A stretch of DNA of 64,000 nt from Maribacter sp. 1_MG-2023 (GCF_030547005.1 NZ_JAUOPN010000001.1:310001-374000); one strand, 5' to 3'. Positions 36,626 through 47,069 are shown, counted from the first letter of the stretch. Translations and numbers: made by a program. Notes: generated from the letters alone by a model not told the origin.

Positions 36626-36964
36626 ATGACTAAAAGATATTGTTACGCCTGCGATTTAAAAGAGGACGCTAAACTTATTGCAGAATACAAAGCATATCAT
36701 GCCGAAGGCAAGGCATGGCCAGAAATCACTAAAAGTATTAAAGATGCCGGTATTGTTGATATGCAAATTTACCTCACTGGTAACCGCATGTTCATGATTA
36801 TGGAAGTTGATGAAACATTCGATGCTGAGAAAAAAGCAAAAATGGATGCCGATAATACTAGAGTTCAAGAATGGGAGAATTTAATGTGGAATTACCAACA
36901 AGAATTGCCATGGACCAAAGATGGTGAGAAGTGGATTGAATTAGAACAGATTTTTCAGTTGTAA
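36626..36964 (+). CDS. Sugar mutarotase, RhaM / L-fucose mutarotase-like
   Basis: 112 residues, small ferredoxin-like fold. MTKRYCYACDLKED at the start, YKAYHAEGKAWPEI, the MQIYLTGNRMFMIMEVD strand and the end QELPWTKDGEKWIELEQIF match the L-rhamnose mutarotase (RhaM) family. It would speed interconversion of alpha and beta anomers of an L-sugar before C1 oxidation. It sits 18 bases after the permease as last gene of the L-galactose operon and is followed by a strong terminator. L-galactose or L-fucose is the likely substrate. Confidence 0.85.
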   Translation: MTKRYCYACDLKEDAKLIAEYKAYHAEGKAWPEITKSIKDAGIVDMQIYLTGNRMFMIMEVDETFDAEKKAKMDADNTRVQEWENLMWNYQQELPWTKDGEKWIELEQIFQL

Positions 36965-36981
36965 CACAACTAAACTAATAG

Positions 36982-37021
36982 AAACACAGAAGCCAGATTT
37001 TTAAATCTGGCTTCTGTGTTT
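36982..37021 (+). terminator. Strong bidirectional hairpin terminator, L-galactose operon end
   Basis: AAACACAGAAGCCAGATTT and its exact complement AAATCTGGCTTCTGTGTTT close a 2-base loop, giving a 19-bp stem. It starts 17 bases after the mutarotase stop. The stem core CAGAAGCCAGAT is shared with the terminator at 49852-49893. Confidence 0.85.
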
Positions 37022-37297
37022 TAAATAATACATAAGCTTACTTCATTAAAGCTACACTATGGCTATCGTTAACAATGATAAAATTATTAAAAAACCTTCA
37101 TTTTCAAAGTCTTGTAACCGTTATGATTCATTCTTTGATACCTTGCTTAATTAGTTACTATTTATACTAGCTAATGCATCTGCAAGCTCCTCTGCAGCTT
37201 CTGTTTTATTTTATAAGGTAATTTATATCTTTTTTGTTTTTTGGGCTTATAAACATGCTCTTAATAGATTTGAACAAACTAGTACAAAATTGTAATG
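37022..37297. other. Gene-free AT-rich stretch between terminator and convergent GH2 gene
   Basis: About 276 bases between the L-galactose operon terminator and the stop of the convergent GH2 gene. I see no open frame with coding character, no second clear hairpin and no repeat. Confidence 0.6.
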
Positions 37298-39826
37298 TTA
37301 TTCTTGTTTATTTGGTTTTATCGTGATTTCAATTTCATTGCTCGTTAATGTATTAGAGCTGGCTTTGATACGTATTGGTTTTGAGCTACCTTTTATTGAT
37401 TGAACAATAAGTAAAGCACGCCCTTTATCTGTCATTAATTCTTGTGAATTAAAGTTTTGCGTGTTAGTGATACTGCCATTATCTACGCCAAGCACTTTTG
37501 CATCTCCGGTCACTGTAAATTTTACTTTTTGATTTTCTAATTTAACAGGATTACCATCTTTATCTATTATTTGAAGTATAATATGAGCAGTGTCATAACC
37601 ATCTGCTACTACGCTTTTAGTATCAGTAGATATTGCTAAGGCTTTTGGTTGAGTGCTCGTTTTTATAAATGATTCAAAGTTTTCTCCGTTATTATATCCG
37701 ACAGCTTTTAAAGTGCCGGCTTCAAATGGAACTGCCCATTTGTAAATATGATCCTCAAAATCTGCTAGTTTTTTTATGCCTAATGATTTTTCGTTCAAGA
37801 AAAGTTCTACTGCATCAGAATTTGAATATACTTCTACTATTGTGGTTTGATCACTATCATAGTTCCAATGTTCATTAACATCTTGCCAAACCCAAAGCGC
37901 TTTTTGCCAAGCGCCTTCTTTTTTCTCAACAACTTTACCATGGTCATTAAGCACATATTTTGATTTTTCAATAGTCTGTGTAGCAATGTATATACTAGGT
38001 GTCTCGCTCCATAAAGATTTAAACATGTAGAACGACGGCTTTTCAAATCCAGCCAAATCTAATAATCCGCTTGGGGTTCCTTTTTTAGGCCATCCTCCGT
38101 TAGATTCTCCCAAGTAGTCAATGCCGGTCCATAAGAATGTTCCTGAAATGAAAGGTCTTTCAATGACAGCCTTCCATTCATGCCATTGTCCTAAATTTTC
38201 GGTACCCATAAGTGGCTTATTTGGGTAGTTTTCATGACCATAATCGTAAAGAACTCGTCTATAGCTAAAACCAATTATGTCTAGAGCTTCTGCATAACCA
38301 GATTCATAACTAGAAGAAGGTAGAATGCAATTGGCTATTACATACCTTGTTGTGTCTAATTCTTTGGTCCATTTAGCCAATTTCTGAGCAGTTTTACCAA
38401 TATCATACGCTGCTTTTGGCAACGTGTCTAGCTTCTCTTTAATCTGTTCTATGCTATTTGGTGGTGTAGACCAAAAGTAATTACCACTCCAGTCCATATT
38501 ATTAAAGAAACCGGTAGCTTCAGCATTACGAGGGTATGTCCATTCAATTTCATTACCAATACTCCATTGAAAAATAGATGGGTGATTTCTATGTGATAAA
38601 ATGGTGTTTTTCAAGTCTCTTTCTGCCCATTCTTGAAAATGTTCAACATAACCTCTGGTAATGTAGTCCACACTTTTTTCGTTCATGTTTTTTCTTTTGT
38701 CTTTAGGGTTGTCCCATTCATCAAAGAATTCATCTTGAACTAAAAAGCCCATTTCATCGCATAAATCTAAAAATTCATTAGAAGCAGGGTTGTGCGATAT
38801 TCGTATAGCATTACAACCCGCATCTTTTAGTTTTTCTAAACGTCTTCTCCAAACACTTTTAGGTACGGCTGCACCAACTAAGCCAGCGTCATGGTGTAAA
38901 CAAACACCTTTTATTTTACGGTTTTTCCCATTAAGATAGAATCCTGTATTGGCATCGAACTTAATACTGCGAATTCCGAAAATAGTTTCTTCAGTATCTA
39001 CAACTTGATCATTTTCAATAATTTGAGTAATGGCTTTATAAAGAGTAGGTTTGTCTACATCCCATAAATCAGGATTTTTAATAGCTACGGTAGTTGTATG
39101 ATTTTCTGTAGCCCCTGTGTAAATCGTTAGTTTTTTACTTGTTGAACCAACCTTTAAATTCTCATTATTGAAAATTTCTGTAGTGATTTTCACTCTTTTA
39201 TCTTCTGAATACCCGTTTTTAAGTTGAGTTTCTATTTTAACCGTGGCTTTATCCTCATTTACCTGAGGTGTGGTTATGAATGTTCCCCATACCGGAATGT
39301 GTAGTTTGTTTTTTGTAATTAAGGTTACATTTCTATAGATGCCAGAACCGGTATACCATCTGCTGTCGGCATATCTTGTTCTATCTACAGTTACATTTAT
39401 AGTATTTGTGTTTGGGTGCAATTTTTCGGTTATGTCATGAAAGAAAGGTGCATAGCCATAAGGGTGTTCGCCTAATTCTTGATTATTTAAGCTTATACTA
39501 GCATTATTATATACACCATCAAAAACCAAATATGCAACTTGATTGTCGTTCAAGTTTAGTGTAAATTTTTTTTTATAAAATCCAGTACCTCCTAATAAAT
39601 ATCCTGTAGCTCCTTCACCGTTTATTGAGTCGAATGGAGTGCCAATGCTCCAATCATGCGGTAGGTTTATTTTTTTCCAAGTAGTATCGAACCGATTAGA
39701 TGTGGAGTCTTCTAACTTAAATTCCCAATTAAAATTAAAATCGGTATTAGTAGTCAAATATTCTTTGGTAGAACAACTAAAAAGTGTGATTGCAATTAGG
39801 TGAATAAGGAAGATTTTATATTTCAT
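37298..39826 (-). CDS. GH2 family beta-galactosidase-like lipoprotein
   Basis: 842 residues, lipobox LFSC at Cys18. The order is sugar-binding domain ([18 protein letters not shown]), Ig-like domain, TIM barrel, then C-terminal Ig-like domains ([17 protein letters not shown]) like those of Bacteroides beta-galactosidases. The acid/base is E426 in SIGNEIEWT and the nucleophile is E543 in [10 protein letters not shown] long insert (about 430-500) with [11 protein letters not shown] separates the two, which may shape the substrate pocket. It is a single-gene unit, convergent with the L-galactose operon and divergent from the TPR regulator. Activity on beta-D-galactose at the non-reducing end is likely. 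Confidence 0.87.
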   Translation of the reverse strand: MKYKIFLIHLIAITLFSCSTKEYLTTNTDFNFNWEFKLEDSTSNRFDTTWKKINLPHDWSIGTPFDSINGEGATGYLLGGTGFYKKKFTLNLNDNQVAYLVFDGVYNNASISLNNQELGEHPYGYAPFFHDITEKLHPNTNTINVTVDRTRYADSRWYTGSGIYRNVTLITKNKLHIPVWGTFITTPQVNEDKATVKIETQLKNGYSEDKRVKITTEIFNNENLKVGSTSKKLTIYTGATENHTTTVAIKNPDLWDVDKPTLYKAITQIIENDQVVDTEETIFGIRSIKFDANTGFYLNGKNRKIKGVCLHHDAGLVGAAVPKSVWRRRLEKLKDAGCNAIRISHNPASNEFLDLCDEMGFLVQDEFFDEWDNPKDKRKNMNEKSVDYITRGYVEHFQEWAERDLKNTILSHRNHPSIFQWSIGNEIEWTYPRNAEATGFFNNMDWSGNYFWSTPPNSIEQIKEKLDTLPKAAYDIGKTAQKLAKWTKELDTTRYVIANCILPSSSYESGYAEALDIIGFSYRRVLYDYGHENYPNKPLMGTENLGQWHEWKAVIERPFISGTFLWTGIDYLGESNGGWPKKGTPSGLLDLAGFEKPSFYMFKSLWSETPSIYIATQTIEKSKYVLNDHGKVVEKKEGAWQKALWVWQDVNEHWNYDSDQTTIVEVYSNSDAVELFLNEKSLGIKKLADFEDHIYKWAVPFEAGTLKAVGYNNGENFESFIKTSTQPKALAISTDTKSVVADGYDTAHIILQIIDKDGNPVKLENQKVKFTVTGDAKVLGVDNGSITNTQNFNSQELMTDKGRALLIVQSIKGSSKPIRIKASSNTLTSNEIEITIKPNKQE

Positions 39827-40245
39827 GCTGTTCGTTTAAAAATACTTTTCACGGTGTGTTTTGATGCTATACTGTACTAGAAAAAACTAAACATCTTATT
39901 GAATTAATTTTAACCAACTATTATTTCTAATAAACTATAATTGAACTTTTTGCGATATAGAAACGGCGTTTGTCGGTGACAAGTTTTTAGAGTTAAACCG
40001 TTAGTGAATATTGATATCGCGTTTAGTTTTCAATTAATTCAAAATATTGCAATATTATATATTAATAATTGCAGTATTCTTAGCTTTACAAATATGTGCT
40101 TATTAAAGGATTTAATGTTATTGATAAACTAGACAAAAACTCAACATAACCCAATTAGTAGTGGTTTTTAAAGAAAATGAACTAGACATTGTATATATTG
40201 ATTTCTCAATTAAACTTTAAAAGAACGAGGAGAATTTTTTTTGAT
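39827..40245. other. Divergent intergenic region between GH2 and TPR/HTH regulator
   Basis: About 420 very AT-rich bases that must hold two promoters. At 39887-39900 the sequence CTAAACATCTTATT, 61 bases upstream of the GH2 start, resembles TTAAACATCATATG at 29259-29272. A purine-rich AGGAG lies near 40227-40231, upstream of the ATG at 40246. No other gene or hairpin was recognised. Confidence 0.5.
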
Positions 40246-41877
40246 ATGAATTATACAATACAGACTTTTCGAGGGTATATGGTTATCTTTTCAACCTTAG
40301 TTTTGCTCATATGCCTAAGTGGTATCTTGTCTGCGCAAAATATTAATAAAACCGATCAATATTTTCAAAAAGCAGAGTCACTAAAAGCTACGAATATTGA
40401 TAGTGCCATTAGTTTCTACAAGAAAAGTATTCACTTACATAAAGAGCAAAAAGATACCGCTAACTTGGTAAATAGTTTATATGAGCTTTCAAATTTATAT
40501 GCCCATAATTTAGATTATGGAAATTCATACGATGGTTACTGGGAGGCCTTGTTTCTTGCTGATAGTTCAAAAAACGATGTAGCAAGAACAAAGTTATATC
40601 AAGCTTTGGGTTGGCTTTATTTATTTTATAGACGTGATAACGAAGCTAATAATTACTTCAACCTTTCGCTGAGATTAAAGGATAAAATGATTGATGAAAA
40701 GGTTATGAATTCTAGTTATTTATTAACTGATTATTATGCGTTAACTACTATGTTTAGAACCAATGGGAATGATAAGATGGTTCGTAAATATTTAGACAGT
40801 AGTAATATTATTCGAAATCAATATAAGATAAAATCTAACTATTTAGATGCAGAAGAGGGCTATCAAGACGCAAGGGACGGTGATTTTGAAATGGGCTTGC
40901 TTAAGTTAAATAAATCTAGAAATGAGTTCGAGATTGAAAACCCCTCATACCTCATTATTATAGACTATTTAATTGGTCAGGTTTATTTTATGAAGGGTGA
41001 TTTAGAGGAGAGTAGAAAGTTTTTTGAGCAATCGTTAGCTTATACTACAGTGTATAGCAATCATTCAAATTATAAGTTAATGGTACAAGAAGCCTTGGCG
41101 CTTTTAGATAAACAGGTTAAAGATTTTGAAAGTGCTTTTTTTCATTTAGAGACTGCAAATGAATTGAATGAATTAATTTTTGGTAGAAAAAGTAAGAATA
41201 ATCAACATTTATTTGAGATTAATGATAAATATCGCCTGCAGAAAGAAAAAGAAAAGGAATTAATAAAAGAACAGCGCTTGGCTAATTTAGAAAATGAAGA
41301 AAAATTATGGGTTTTGAAATTTTTATTGATGTTTGTTGTTGTAGCTTCCTTACTTATTCTTGGATTTTTATTCATTCGTAATATTAGACGTAAACATAAG
41401 TTAGAGAAAAAATCACTTGAAGAAAAGAGAGTTGTTGAATTGCAGAAAACTAATGAAATATTAGAATTGAAAAATAATGAACTAACGTCTTCTGCATTGC
41501 AACTGATAGAGAAAGAAGAGTTTATTAGAAAAATGAAAGATACTATTGGTAAGAGTAAAGAAAATTTAGACGTTTCTGCTCTCAATAGAATTATTAGTTC
41601 AGCACAAGGTAGTCCAAGTGGTAATTGGAAAGAATTTGAAGCTAGGTTTACGGCTGTAAATCAAAGTTTTTATAAAAATTTAAAAGATGCTTACCCTTCT
41701 TTGAGTCAAACAGACTTAAAACTTTGTGCATTAGTAAAGCTTAATTTTTCTAGTAAAGAAATGGCATCACTTTTAGGTATTTCAATTGAAAGTATGCACA
41801 CATCTCGTTATCGTTTAAGAAAAAAATTGAAACTTAAACGTAATGATAATCTCACCGAATTTATAGCAAACCACTGA
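40246..41877 (+). CDS. Membrane-spanning TPR sensor with C-terminal HTH DNA-binding domain
   Basis: I choose the ATG at 40246 (MNYTIQTF), after an AGGAG stretch; a longer frame starts at 40189. 543 residues. An N-terminal signal-like hydrophobic segment (about 12-31) ends SGILSAQ. TPR-like helical pairs follow (about 35-310: DSAISFYKKSIHLHK, NEANNYFNLSLRLKD, DLEESRKFFEQSLAY). A charged helix leads to one membrane helix (about 357-377) and a cytoplasmic coiled coil (380-450). A LuxR-like HTH is at about 490-540 (DLKLCALVKLNFSSKEMASLLGISIESMHTSRYRLRKKL). It lies directly upstream of susC and probably controls it, acting as a one-component transmembrane regulator. Confidence 0.8.
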   Translation: MNYTIQTFRGYMVIFSTLVLLICLSGILSAQNINKTDQYFQKAESLKATNIDSAISFYKKSIHLHKEQKDTANLVNSLYELSNLYAHNLDYGNSYDGYWEALFLADSSKNDVARTKLYQALGWLYLFYRRDNEANNYFNLSLRLKDKMIDEKVMNSSYLLTDYYALTTMFRTNGNDKMVRKYLDSSNIIRNQYKIKSNYLDAEEGYQDARDGDFEMGLLKLNKSRNEFEIENPSYLIIIDYLIGQVYFMKGDLEESRKFFEQSLAYTTVYSNHSNYKLMVQEALALLDKQVKDFESAFFHLETANELNELIFGRKSKNNQHLFEINDKYRLQKEKEKELIKEQRLANLENEEKLWVLKFLLMFVVVASLLILGFLFIRNIRRKHKLEKKSLEEKRVVELQKTNEILELKNNELTSSALQLIEKEEFIRKMKDTIGKSKENLDVSALNRIISSAQGSPSGNWKEFEARFTAVNQSFYKNLKDAYPSLSQTDLKLCALVKLNFSSKEMASLLGISIESMHTSRYRLRKKLKLKRNDNLTEFIANH

Positions 41878-42205
41878 TTTAGAATTTTTAAACTTCCTAA
41901 AGCTCAGTAGTTTTAATTTCATAGCATTATTTCCATTCCTTTAGTTGAATATTAATCAACTGTTTCTAATAGTACCATCAAAATTACTGTCTAGTTGTGT
42001 TTAGTATTGCTTAAAACACTGATAAATAAGCCTTTTTTTTATGAATTGTTCAGTTTTAGTTGAGTCAAATTTCCTAAAACTATAATATGAAATTGATAAT
42101 TTAGATCCGATAAATTTATTGTTTGATTAATATTTTAGAATCAAAATAAGAATTTGTTAAAAATAACTCACCAAAACTTAATTATTAATTAACTCAATTT
42201 TATTT
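41878..42205. other. Leader/promoter region upstream of the SusC gene
   Basis: 328 AT-rich bases between the regulator and susC. I see no coding frame and no clear terminator. At 42074-42089 the sequence CTAAAACTATAATATG loosely resembles the CATATG-type boxes elsewhere. The length is compatible with a promoter and long leader. Confidence 0.4.
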
Positions 42206-45200
42206 ATGAAGGAAAAGGACAAATTATGGAAGAGGATGCTTTCAGTGTTTTCTCTATTTGTAATCTTGGCAATGCAACAAGGCCATGCGCAAGATGTAAT
42301 TAATGGATCCGTTAGTGATGAACAAGGTACGCCGATACCAGGTGCAACCATTCTTATTGAAGGAACAACTAAAGGAGCTGTTGCTGATTTTGATGGAGTT
42401 TTTTCGATTAATTCAGCATCTGGCGATGTTTTAGTGATTTCATCAATTGGTTTTAAAACTAAAAAAGTAAGTGTAGGTGCAAATGAGAATTTAAAAGTTG
42501 TTCTTATCGAAGACCTTGCTTTGTTAGATGAAGTTGTTGTAGTCGGTTATGGTACACAGAAGAAAAAAGAGGTAACAGGTGCCGTAGTACAAGTAAAGTC
42601 TGATGTTATTAGTATAGCTCCTGTGACTGATATTAGCGAGGCAATTCAAGGTCGTGTAGCAGGTGTAAATGTGCAAGCTGCAAGTGGGCGTCCGGGAGAA
42701 GCTGCTAACATTCAAATTAGGGGTGTTGGATCTTTGCTCGGGAGTTTAGAACCATTGTATGTTGTAGATGGGGTTCCGTATGAATCTAACCCTAACATCG
42801 CTCCGGATCAAGTAGAGACTATAGACATATTAAAAGATGGTGCTGCAGCTTCTATTTATGGTGTAAGAGCTTCAAACGGGGTTATTTTAATTACGACCAA
42901 ATCAGGTAAAGAAGGGAAGTTAGATGTTAACTTTTCTACATACACAGGTATTCAGAATATAACTTCAGGAACACCTTTGATGAATACACAACAACAACTA
43001 TTTGCAGATTTTTCTGTAGATAATGTTTTAAACGGTGGTAATCTGCCAGGATACTTTATTACTTCTCCAGAATTATTGGATTATGATAGTGACTTTGTAG
43101 GGGATGTACAAAATAACAACGCACTATTTAGAAACTATGAGTTGGGTATTAGTGGTGGTTCTAAAGATTTGAATTTAGGTTTTAGTACTAGTTATATCGA
43201 CCAAGAGGGTGTTCTAATCAAATCTGGTTTTGATAGATTGAGTTCTAGATTGACAGCCAATTTTACAAAAGGAAAATTTAAAGCATTTGCTACAGTCGCC
43301 TATACCGAAGAAAATAGAGAGCAAGAACCTTTCGCTTATTATGAATATAGTATAGGTCAAAACCCTTGGCAGCTACCTCTAGGGGATTTAAATATTAGTG
43401 AAGATAATGTGGTAACAATACCAGTAGATAATACTATTTATTTTGGCTTTTTAGCAAAACAATTATTAAACATTGATGATAGAAAAACAACTTCGACCAA
43501 TGTTGCTTTCAATATGCAGTATGAATTAGCAAAAGGATTGACTTATAAGTTAAGTTTAAGTAATAATAAATTTGACTATAACCGAAAATTCTTTAGACCT
43601 ACATTTTTAATTTATGGTAGAGATGGGGTGTTAAATGCAACGGCTTCTACGCTTGAGGCACAACTTCAAAAAGATTTTACTATGTCTACTAGAAGGGTCC
43701 TTGAGAATATGATAAACTATGATGTGAAATTCGGCTCTCATAAAGTAAACACAACATTGGTGTCTTCATTTGAAGATTATACATCAGAACAACTTACTAT
43801 AGGGGGTATCGGTTTTCCTACAAATAGCACACAAGAAATAGGGCAAGCTTTTTCTGCAACTACACCAACTAGTTTTGTAAATAATTATGCACTATCTGGC
43901 TTGCTAGGTAGAGTTCAATATAGTTATGATGAGCGATACTTATTGTCTGCAAGTATTCGTAGAGATGGTTCTTCTAAATTCGGACCAGATAATAGATATG
44001 GTACTTTTGGAGGTATTTCTGTTGGATGGAATATTGCCGAAGAAAATTTCTTTAAAAATTCATTTTTGGGTGATGCGGTCAATAGCTTAAAGTTTAGAGC
44101 TAGTTATGCAGAATTGGGTAACCAAGATGTTCAGCCTTATGCTGCATCTACTCAAATAGAAACTGGTGTAAATTATTTATTCGGACCTAATGAAGCTATT
44201 GCTTCAGGATTGATACAAAGGAGAAATGCAAATCCTGATTTGAAATGGGAAACGAGTGTTTCGAAAAACATCGGATTTGATTTAGCTATGTTTCAAAATA
44301 GATTGACATTGACTGCTGATTTTTATAGCAATGATAAGCAAGATATGTTGTTGCCATTTCAAACACCGCCTTCTTTAGGTACATCTGCGCCGGGTGCAGA
44401 AACCGTGTATAACCCTATATTTATTAATGCGGGTAAAATGACCAACGAAGGTGTAGAAATAGCTTTAGGATATAAAGGTGATTTTAAAAGTGGACTAAAA
44501 TATAATATCTCTTCTACGTTTACGAAAAATACCAATGAGATTATAGATTTAAACGGAATAGAACGTGGGTACTCTAATGGTAGACCAACATTTTCTTTAG
44601 GTAACAGTATAGATGAAACTACATTTTTTGCGGTAGGTCATGAAGCAGGATCATTCTTTTTATTGAAAAATGAAGGCGTAATTAAAACTGATGCCGAATT
44701 AGCAGAATACCAGCAAATCAATCCATCTGCAGCAAAAGGCGATATTCGTTATGCCGATGTAAATGGTGATAATGCAATTGATGATAATGATCGTGTATAT
44801 GCCGGTTCTGGTCAAGCAGAATGGGAAGCTGGTTTAAATGTTGATTTAAACTATAAAAACTTTGATCTGTCGGTTCAGACTTATATGTCTTACGGCGCTG
44901 AGTTATTTAACGGTGCACGATTTTTCGCCTATACTCAAGGTAGACACTTAGATCAATATTATCAATGGTCTCCACAAAACCCTACTTCTGATATTCCTAG
45001 TTATAGAAATAGTGAGGCTACAGAAAGCATTAGAGCAAGATCAGATTATTGGATAGAAGATGGTACATATTTAAGAATTCGAAATATTACTTTGGGTTAT
45101 TCATTACCTAAAGAATTACTAGATAAAACCAAAATTGGTAGCATACGATTATATCTAACAGGATTTAACCCTTTTACATTTACTAATTATACAGGTTATG

Positions 45201-45301
45201 ATCCAGAAGTTGGTGGTAATGGTATAAGCACAAGAGGTGTTGATAGAGGTAATTATCCTGTAACCAGAAGATTTGTTCTAGGGGTTAAAGTTAAATTTTA
45301 A
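42206..45301 (+). CDS. SusC-like TonB-dependent outer-membrane transporter
   Basis: 1031 residues. A signal peptide ends near GHAQ (about 29). A carboxypeptidase-regulatory-like domain (about 32-105, GSVSDEQGTPIPGATI) is followed by the TonB-box-like DEVVVVGYG (108-116). The plug domain carries IQGRVAGVNV, GVGSLLGSLEPLYVVDG and IYGVRASNGVILITTK. The rest is a 22-stranded barrel ending in VKVKF with a terminal phenylalanine. It imports oligosaccharides across the outer membrane using TonB energy, with the SusD lipoprotein as lid. It begins the susCDE-like operon and is the only SusC/SusD pair in the window. Confidence 0.95.
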   Translation: MKEKDKLWKRMLSVFSLFVILAMQQGHAQDVINGSVSDEQGTPIPGATILIEGTTKGAVADFDGVFSINSASGDVLVISSIGFKTKKVSVGANENLKVVLIEDLALLDEVVVVGYGTQKKKEVTGAVVQVKSDVISIAPVTDISEAIQGRVAGVNVQAASGRPGEAANIQIRGVGSLLGSLEPLYVVDGVPYESNPNIAPDQVETIDILKDGAAASIYGVRASNGVILITTKSGKEGKLDVNFSTYTGIQNITSGTPLMNTQQQLFADFSVDNVLNGGNLPGYFITSPELLDYDSDFVGDVQNNNALFRNYELGISGGSKDLNLGFSTSYIDQEGVLIKSGFDRLSSRLTANFTKGKFKAFATVAYTEENREQEPFAYYEYSIGQNPWQLPLGDLNISEDNVVTIPVDNTIYFGFLAKQLLNIDDRKTTSTNVAFNMQYELAKGLTYKLSLSNNKFDYNRKFFRPTFLIYGRDGVLNATASTLEAQLQKDFTMSTRRVLENMINYDVKFGSHKVNTTLVSSFEDYTSEQLTIGGIGFPTNSTQEIGQAFSATTPTSFVNNYALSGLLGRVQYSYDERYLLSASIRRDGSSKFGPDNRYGTFGGISVGWNIAEENFFKNSFLGDAVNSLKFRASYAELGNQDVQPYAASTQIETGVNYLFGPNEAIASGLIQRRNANPDLKWETSVSKNIGFDLAMFQNRLTLTADFYSNDKQDMLLPFQTPPSLGTSAPGAETVYNPIFINAGKMTNEGVEIALGYKGDFKSGLKYNISSTFTKNTNEIIDLNGIERGYSNGRPTFSLGNSIDETTFFAVGHEAGSFFLLKNEGVIKTDAELAEYQQINPSAAKGDIRYADVNGDNAIDDNDRVYAGSGQAEWEAGLNVDLNYKNFDLSVQTYMSYGAELFNGARFFAYTQGRHLDQYYQWSPQNPTSDIPSYRNSEATESIRARSDYWIEDGTYLRIRNITLGYSLPKELLDKTKIGSIRLYLTGFNPFTFTNYTGYDPEVGGNGISTRGVDRGNYPVTRRFVLGVKVKF

Positions 45302-45319
45302 TAACTAATTAAGAAAAAA

Positions 45320-47059
45320 ATGATACAAGTTATATTAAAACACAAAGTGTGGTCTATTGCAATAGTAGCCTGCTGTATATTATCTCTAGCTAGTTGTTCA
45401 GAGGATGAATTTTTAACAGTAGATAATCCGAATTCGATTACAGATGCAACGTTTTGGAATACACCAACTCAGTTCAATACTGCCTTAACGACAGTATATG
45501 GCGCAATGCAGTTTCAGGCAGTAAGCGGTAGTGGATTGTCACAAGAAATAATTAGAGCAGACATTGCAGATACCTATTCTTTTTTTGGAAGATGGAACAT
45601 TTTCAGACAACTGAGCTATACAGATAATAGTGAGCAAATAGTTAATAAGTGGAATCAATTATATATAGGTATTTTTAGAGCTAATCAGATAATAAATAAC
45701 ATTGAACTTGCCGATGAAACAGTTTTTGCTACAGGCGAAAAAGAAGCTATTTTAGGGCAAGCAAGATTATTAAGAGCTTTCTTCTATTTTCAATTGGTTC
45801 ATACTTATGGTAAAGCAGTAATACGTACCGAGGTTTCTACGACAGAATTAAGTAAAGCACTTAGTTCAATTGAAGAAGTTACGCAGCAAGTAATACTTCC
45901 AGATTTAAATTATGCAAAAGATAACCTACCATTAGTTTGGGACGATAGTTCAGATTTAGGCAGAGTAACATCTGGTACAGCAACATCTTTAAGAGGTAAA
46001 GTTTATTTGTTTGCTGAAAACTGGCAACTGGCTGCCGATGATTTTAAAGAAGTTATAGATTCTGGTGTATATGCGTTGGTTCCAAATTCTTTAGACAATT
46101 TCACCGATCAAAACGAATTTAATTCTGAATCAATTTTAGAAGTAGCGTACAGTTCTACAGCTAATCCTGGCGCAAATGGAAATAACGTAGATGATACTCC
46201 TGGTAATTCAGGTGCTGAAGCTAGTGGCGTGTCTAGTAATTATGCTTCTATTGGTGGCTTTGGCGGATTTAATACCGTAGTAGCAAATTTATATTTACAT
46301 GAATTATTTACGAACGATGAAATAGATCCGAGTAATTCAGTGAATGCAGGCGGTAATTTGCATTCTCAACGTTTAACTGCTTCTATTTGTCCAAAAGATT
46401 TTGAAGGTACCTATTATGGTGTAGATAATACAGATGCAAATGTACATTCTTATAGAGGACTAGGATTGACGGCTTTGGTAAAAAAGCATACAAATTGGTT
46501 TCAAGGTACAGCTGAAATAGCTTTAAATAGAAGTGGAATTAATTTCAGACATATTCGTTTGGCTGATGTTTATTTAATGTATGCAGAGGCGGTTTTAAAT
46601 GCAAGCGGAGATGTTAATGAAGCTATTGAGTACATTGACATGGTTCGTTCAAGAGCTGGTGTTATAACAATACAACAGTACCTGGCCGATAACGGAAATA
46701 CTTTTCCGCAATTACACATCAGTAAGCAAAGGTATGGTAACCAGCCATTTGTTAGTGCAACAGCCGATAATTTAATGACACACCTTCAGATGGTAGAAAG
46801 ACCACTTGAACTTTGTTTTGAAGGGCAAAGATGGGCTGATTTAGTTCGTTGGGGTATCGTTGATGATGTATTTACAACCATGGGTGACAATCTGAACTGG
46901 AGAAATGATAATTTAGAGTCTATCACAGGACAAGCACCTCTTTTTATCGAAGGATCAATCAATTTGCTTTCGTTAGGCGGTATAGATAGATATAGTTCAA
47001 GTCAACATGATTATCTCCCTATTCCTGCAGGAGAAGTACAAAGTAATAATGATTTATAA
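45320..47059 (+). CDS. SusD/RagB-like glycan-binding lipoprotein
   Basis: 579 residues, lipobox LASC at Cys26. The SusD hallmarks are TDATFWNTPTQFNTALTTVYGAM at the front, the TPR-like helices with EAILGQARLLRAFFYFQLVHTYG, the GTATSLRGKVYLFAENW segment, and RLADVYLMYAEAVLNASGDVNEA with MVRSRAG. The C-terminus has ERPLELCFEGQRWADLVRWG and HDYLPIPAGEVQSNNDL. It is the surface lid and oligosaccharide receptor for the SusC transporter, 18 bases downstream of it. The specificity is inferred as agar/porphyran oligomers. Confidence 0.94.
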   Translation: MIQVILKHKVWSIAIVACCILSLASCSEDEFLTVDNPNSITDATFWNTPTQFNTALTTVYGAMQFQAVSGSGLSQEIIRADIADTYSFFGRWNIFRQLSYTDNSEQIVNKWNQLYIGIFRANQIINNIELADETVFATGEKEAILGQARLLRAFFYFQLVHTYGKAVIRTEVSTTELSKALSSIEEVTQQVILPDLNYAKDNLPLVWDDSSDLGRVTSGTATSLRGKVYLFAENWQLAADDFKEVIDSGVYALVPNSLDNFTDQNEFNSESILEVAYSSTANPGANGNNVDDTPGNSGAEASGVSSNYASIGGFGGFNTVVANLYLHELFTNDEIDPSNSVNAGGNLHSQRLTASICPKDFEGTYYGVDNTDANVHSYRGLGLTALVKKHTNWFQGTAEIALNRSGINFRHIRLADVYLMYAEAVLNASGDVNEAIEYIDMVRSRAGVITIQQYLADNGNTFPQLHISKQRYGNQPFVSATADNLMTHLQMVERPLELCFEGQRWADLVRWGIVDDVFTTMGDNLNWRNDNLESITGQAPLFIEGSINLLSLGGIDRYSSSQHDYLPIPAGEVQSNNDL

Positions 47060-47069
47060 TATTTAAGAT

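Noticed and set aside
29392-36964. L-fucose pathway (fuconate route) as the meaning of the operon
   Set aside because: The permease, mutarotase, SDR and lactonase would fit L-fucose, but an L-galactonate-type dehydrogenase with tagaturonate reductase and altronate dehydratase would not. No fuconate dehydratase or 2-keto-3-deoxyfuconate cleavage enzyme is present.
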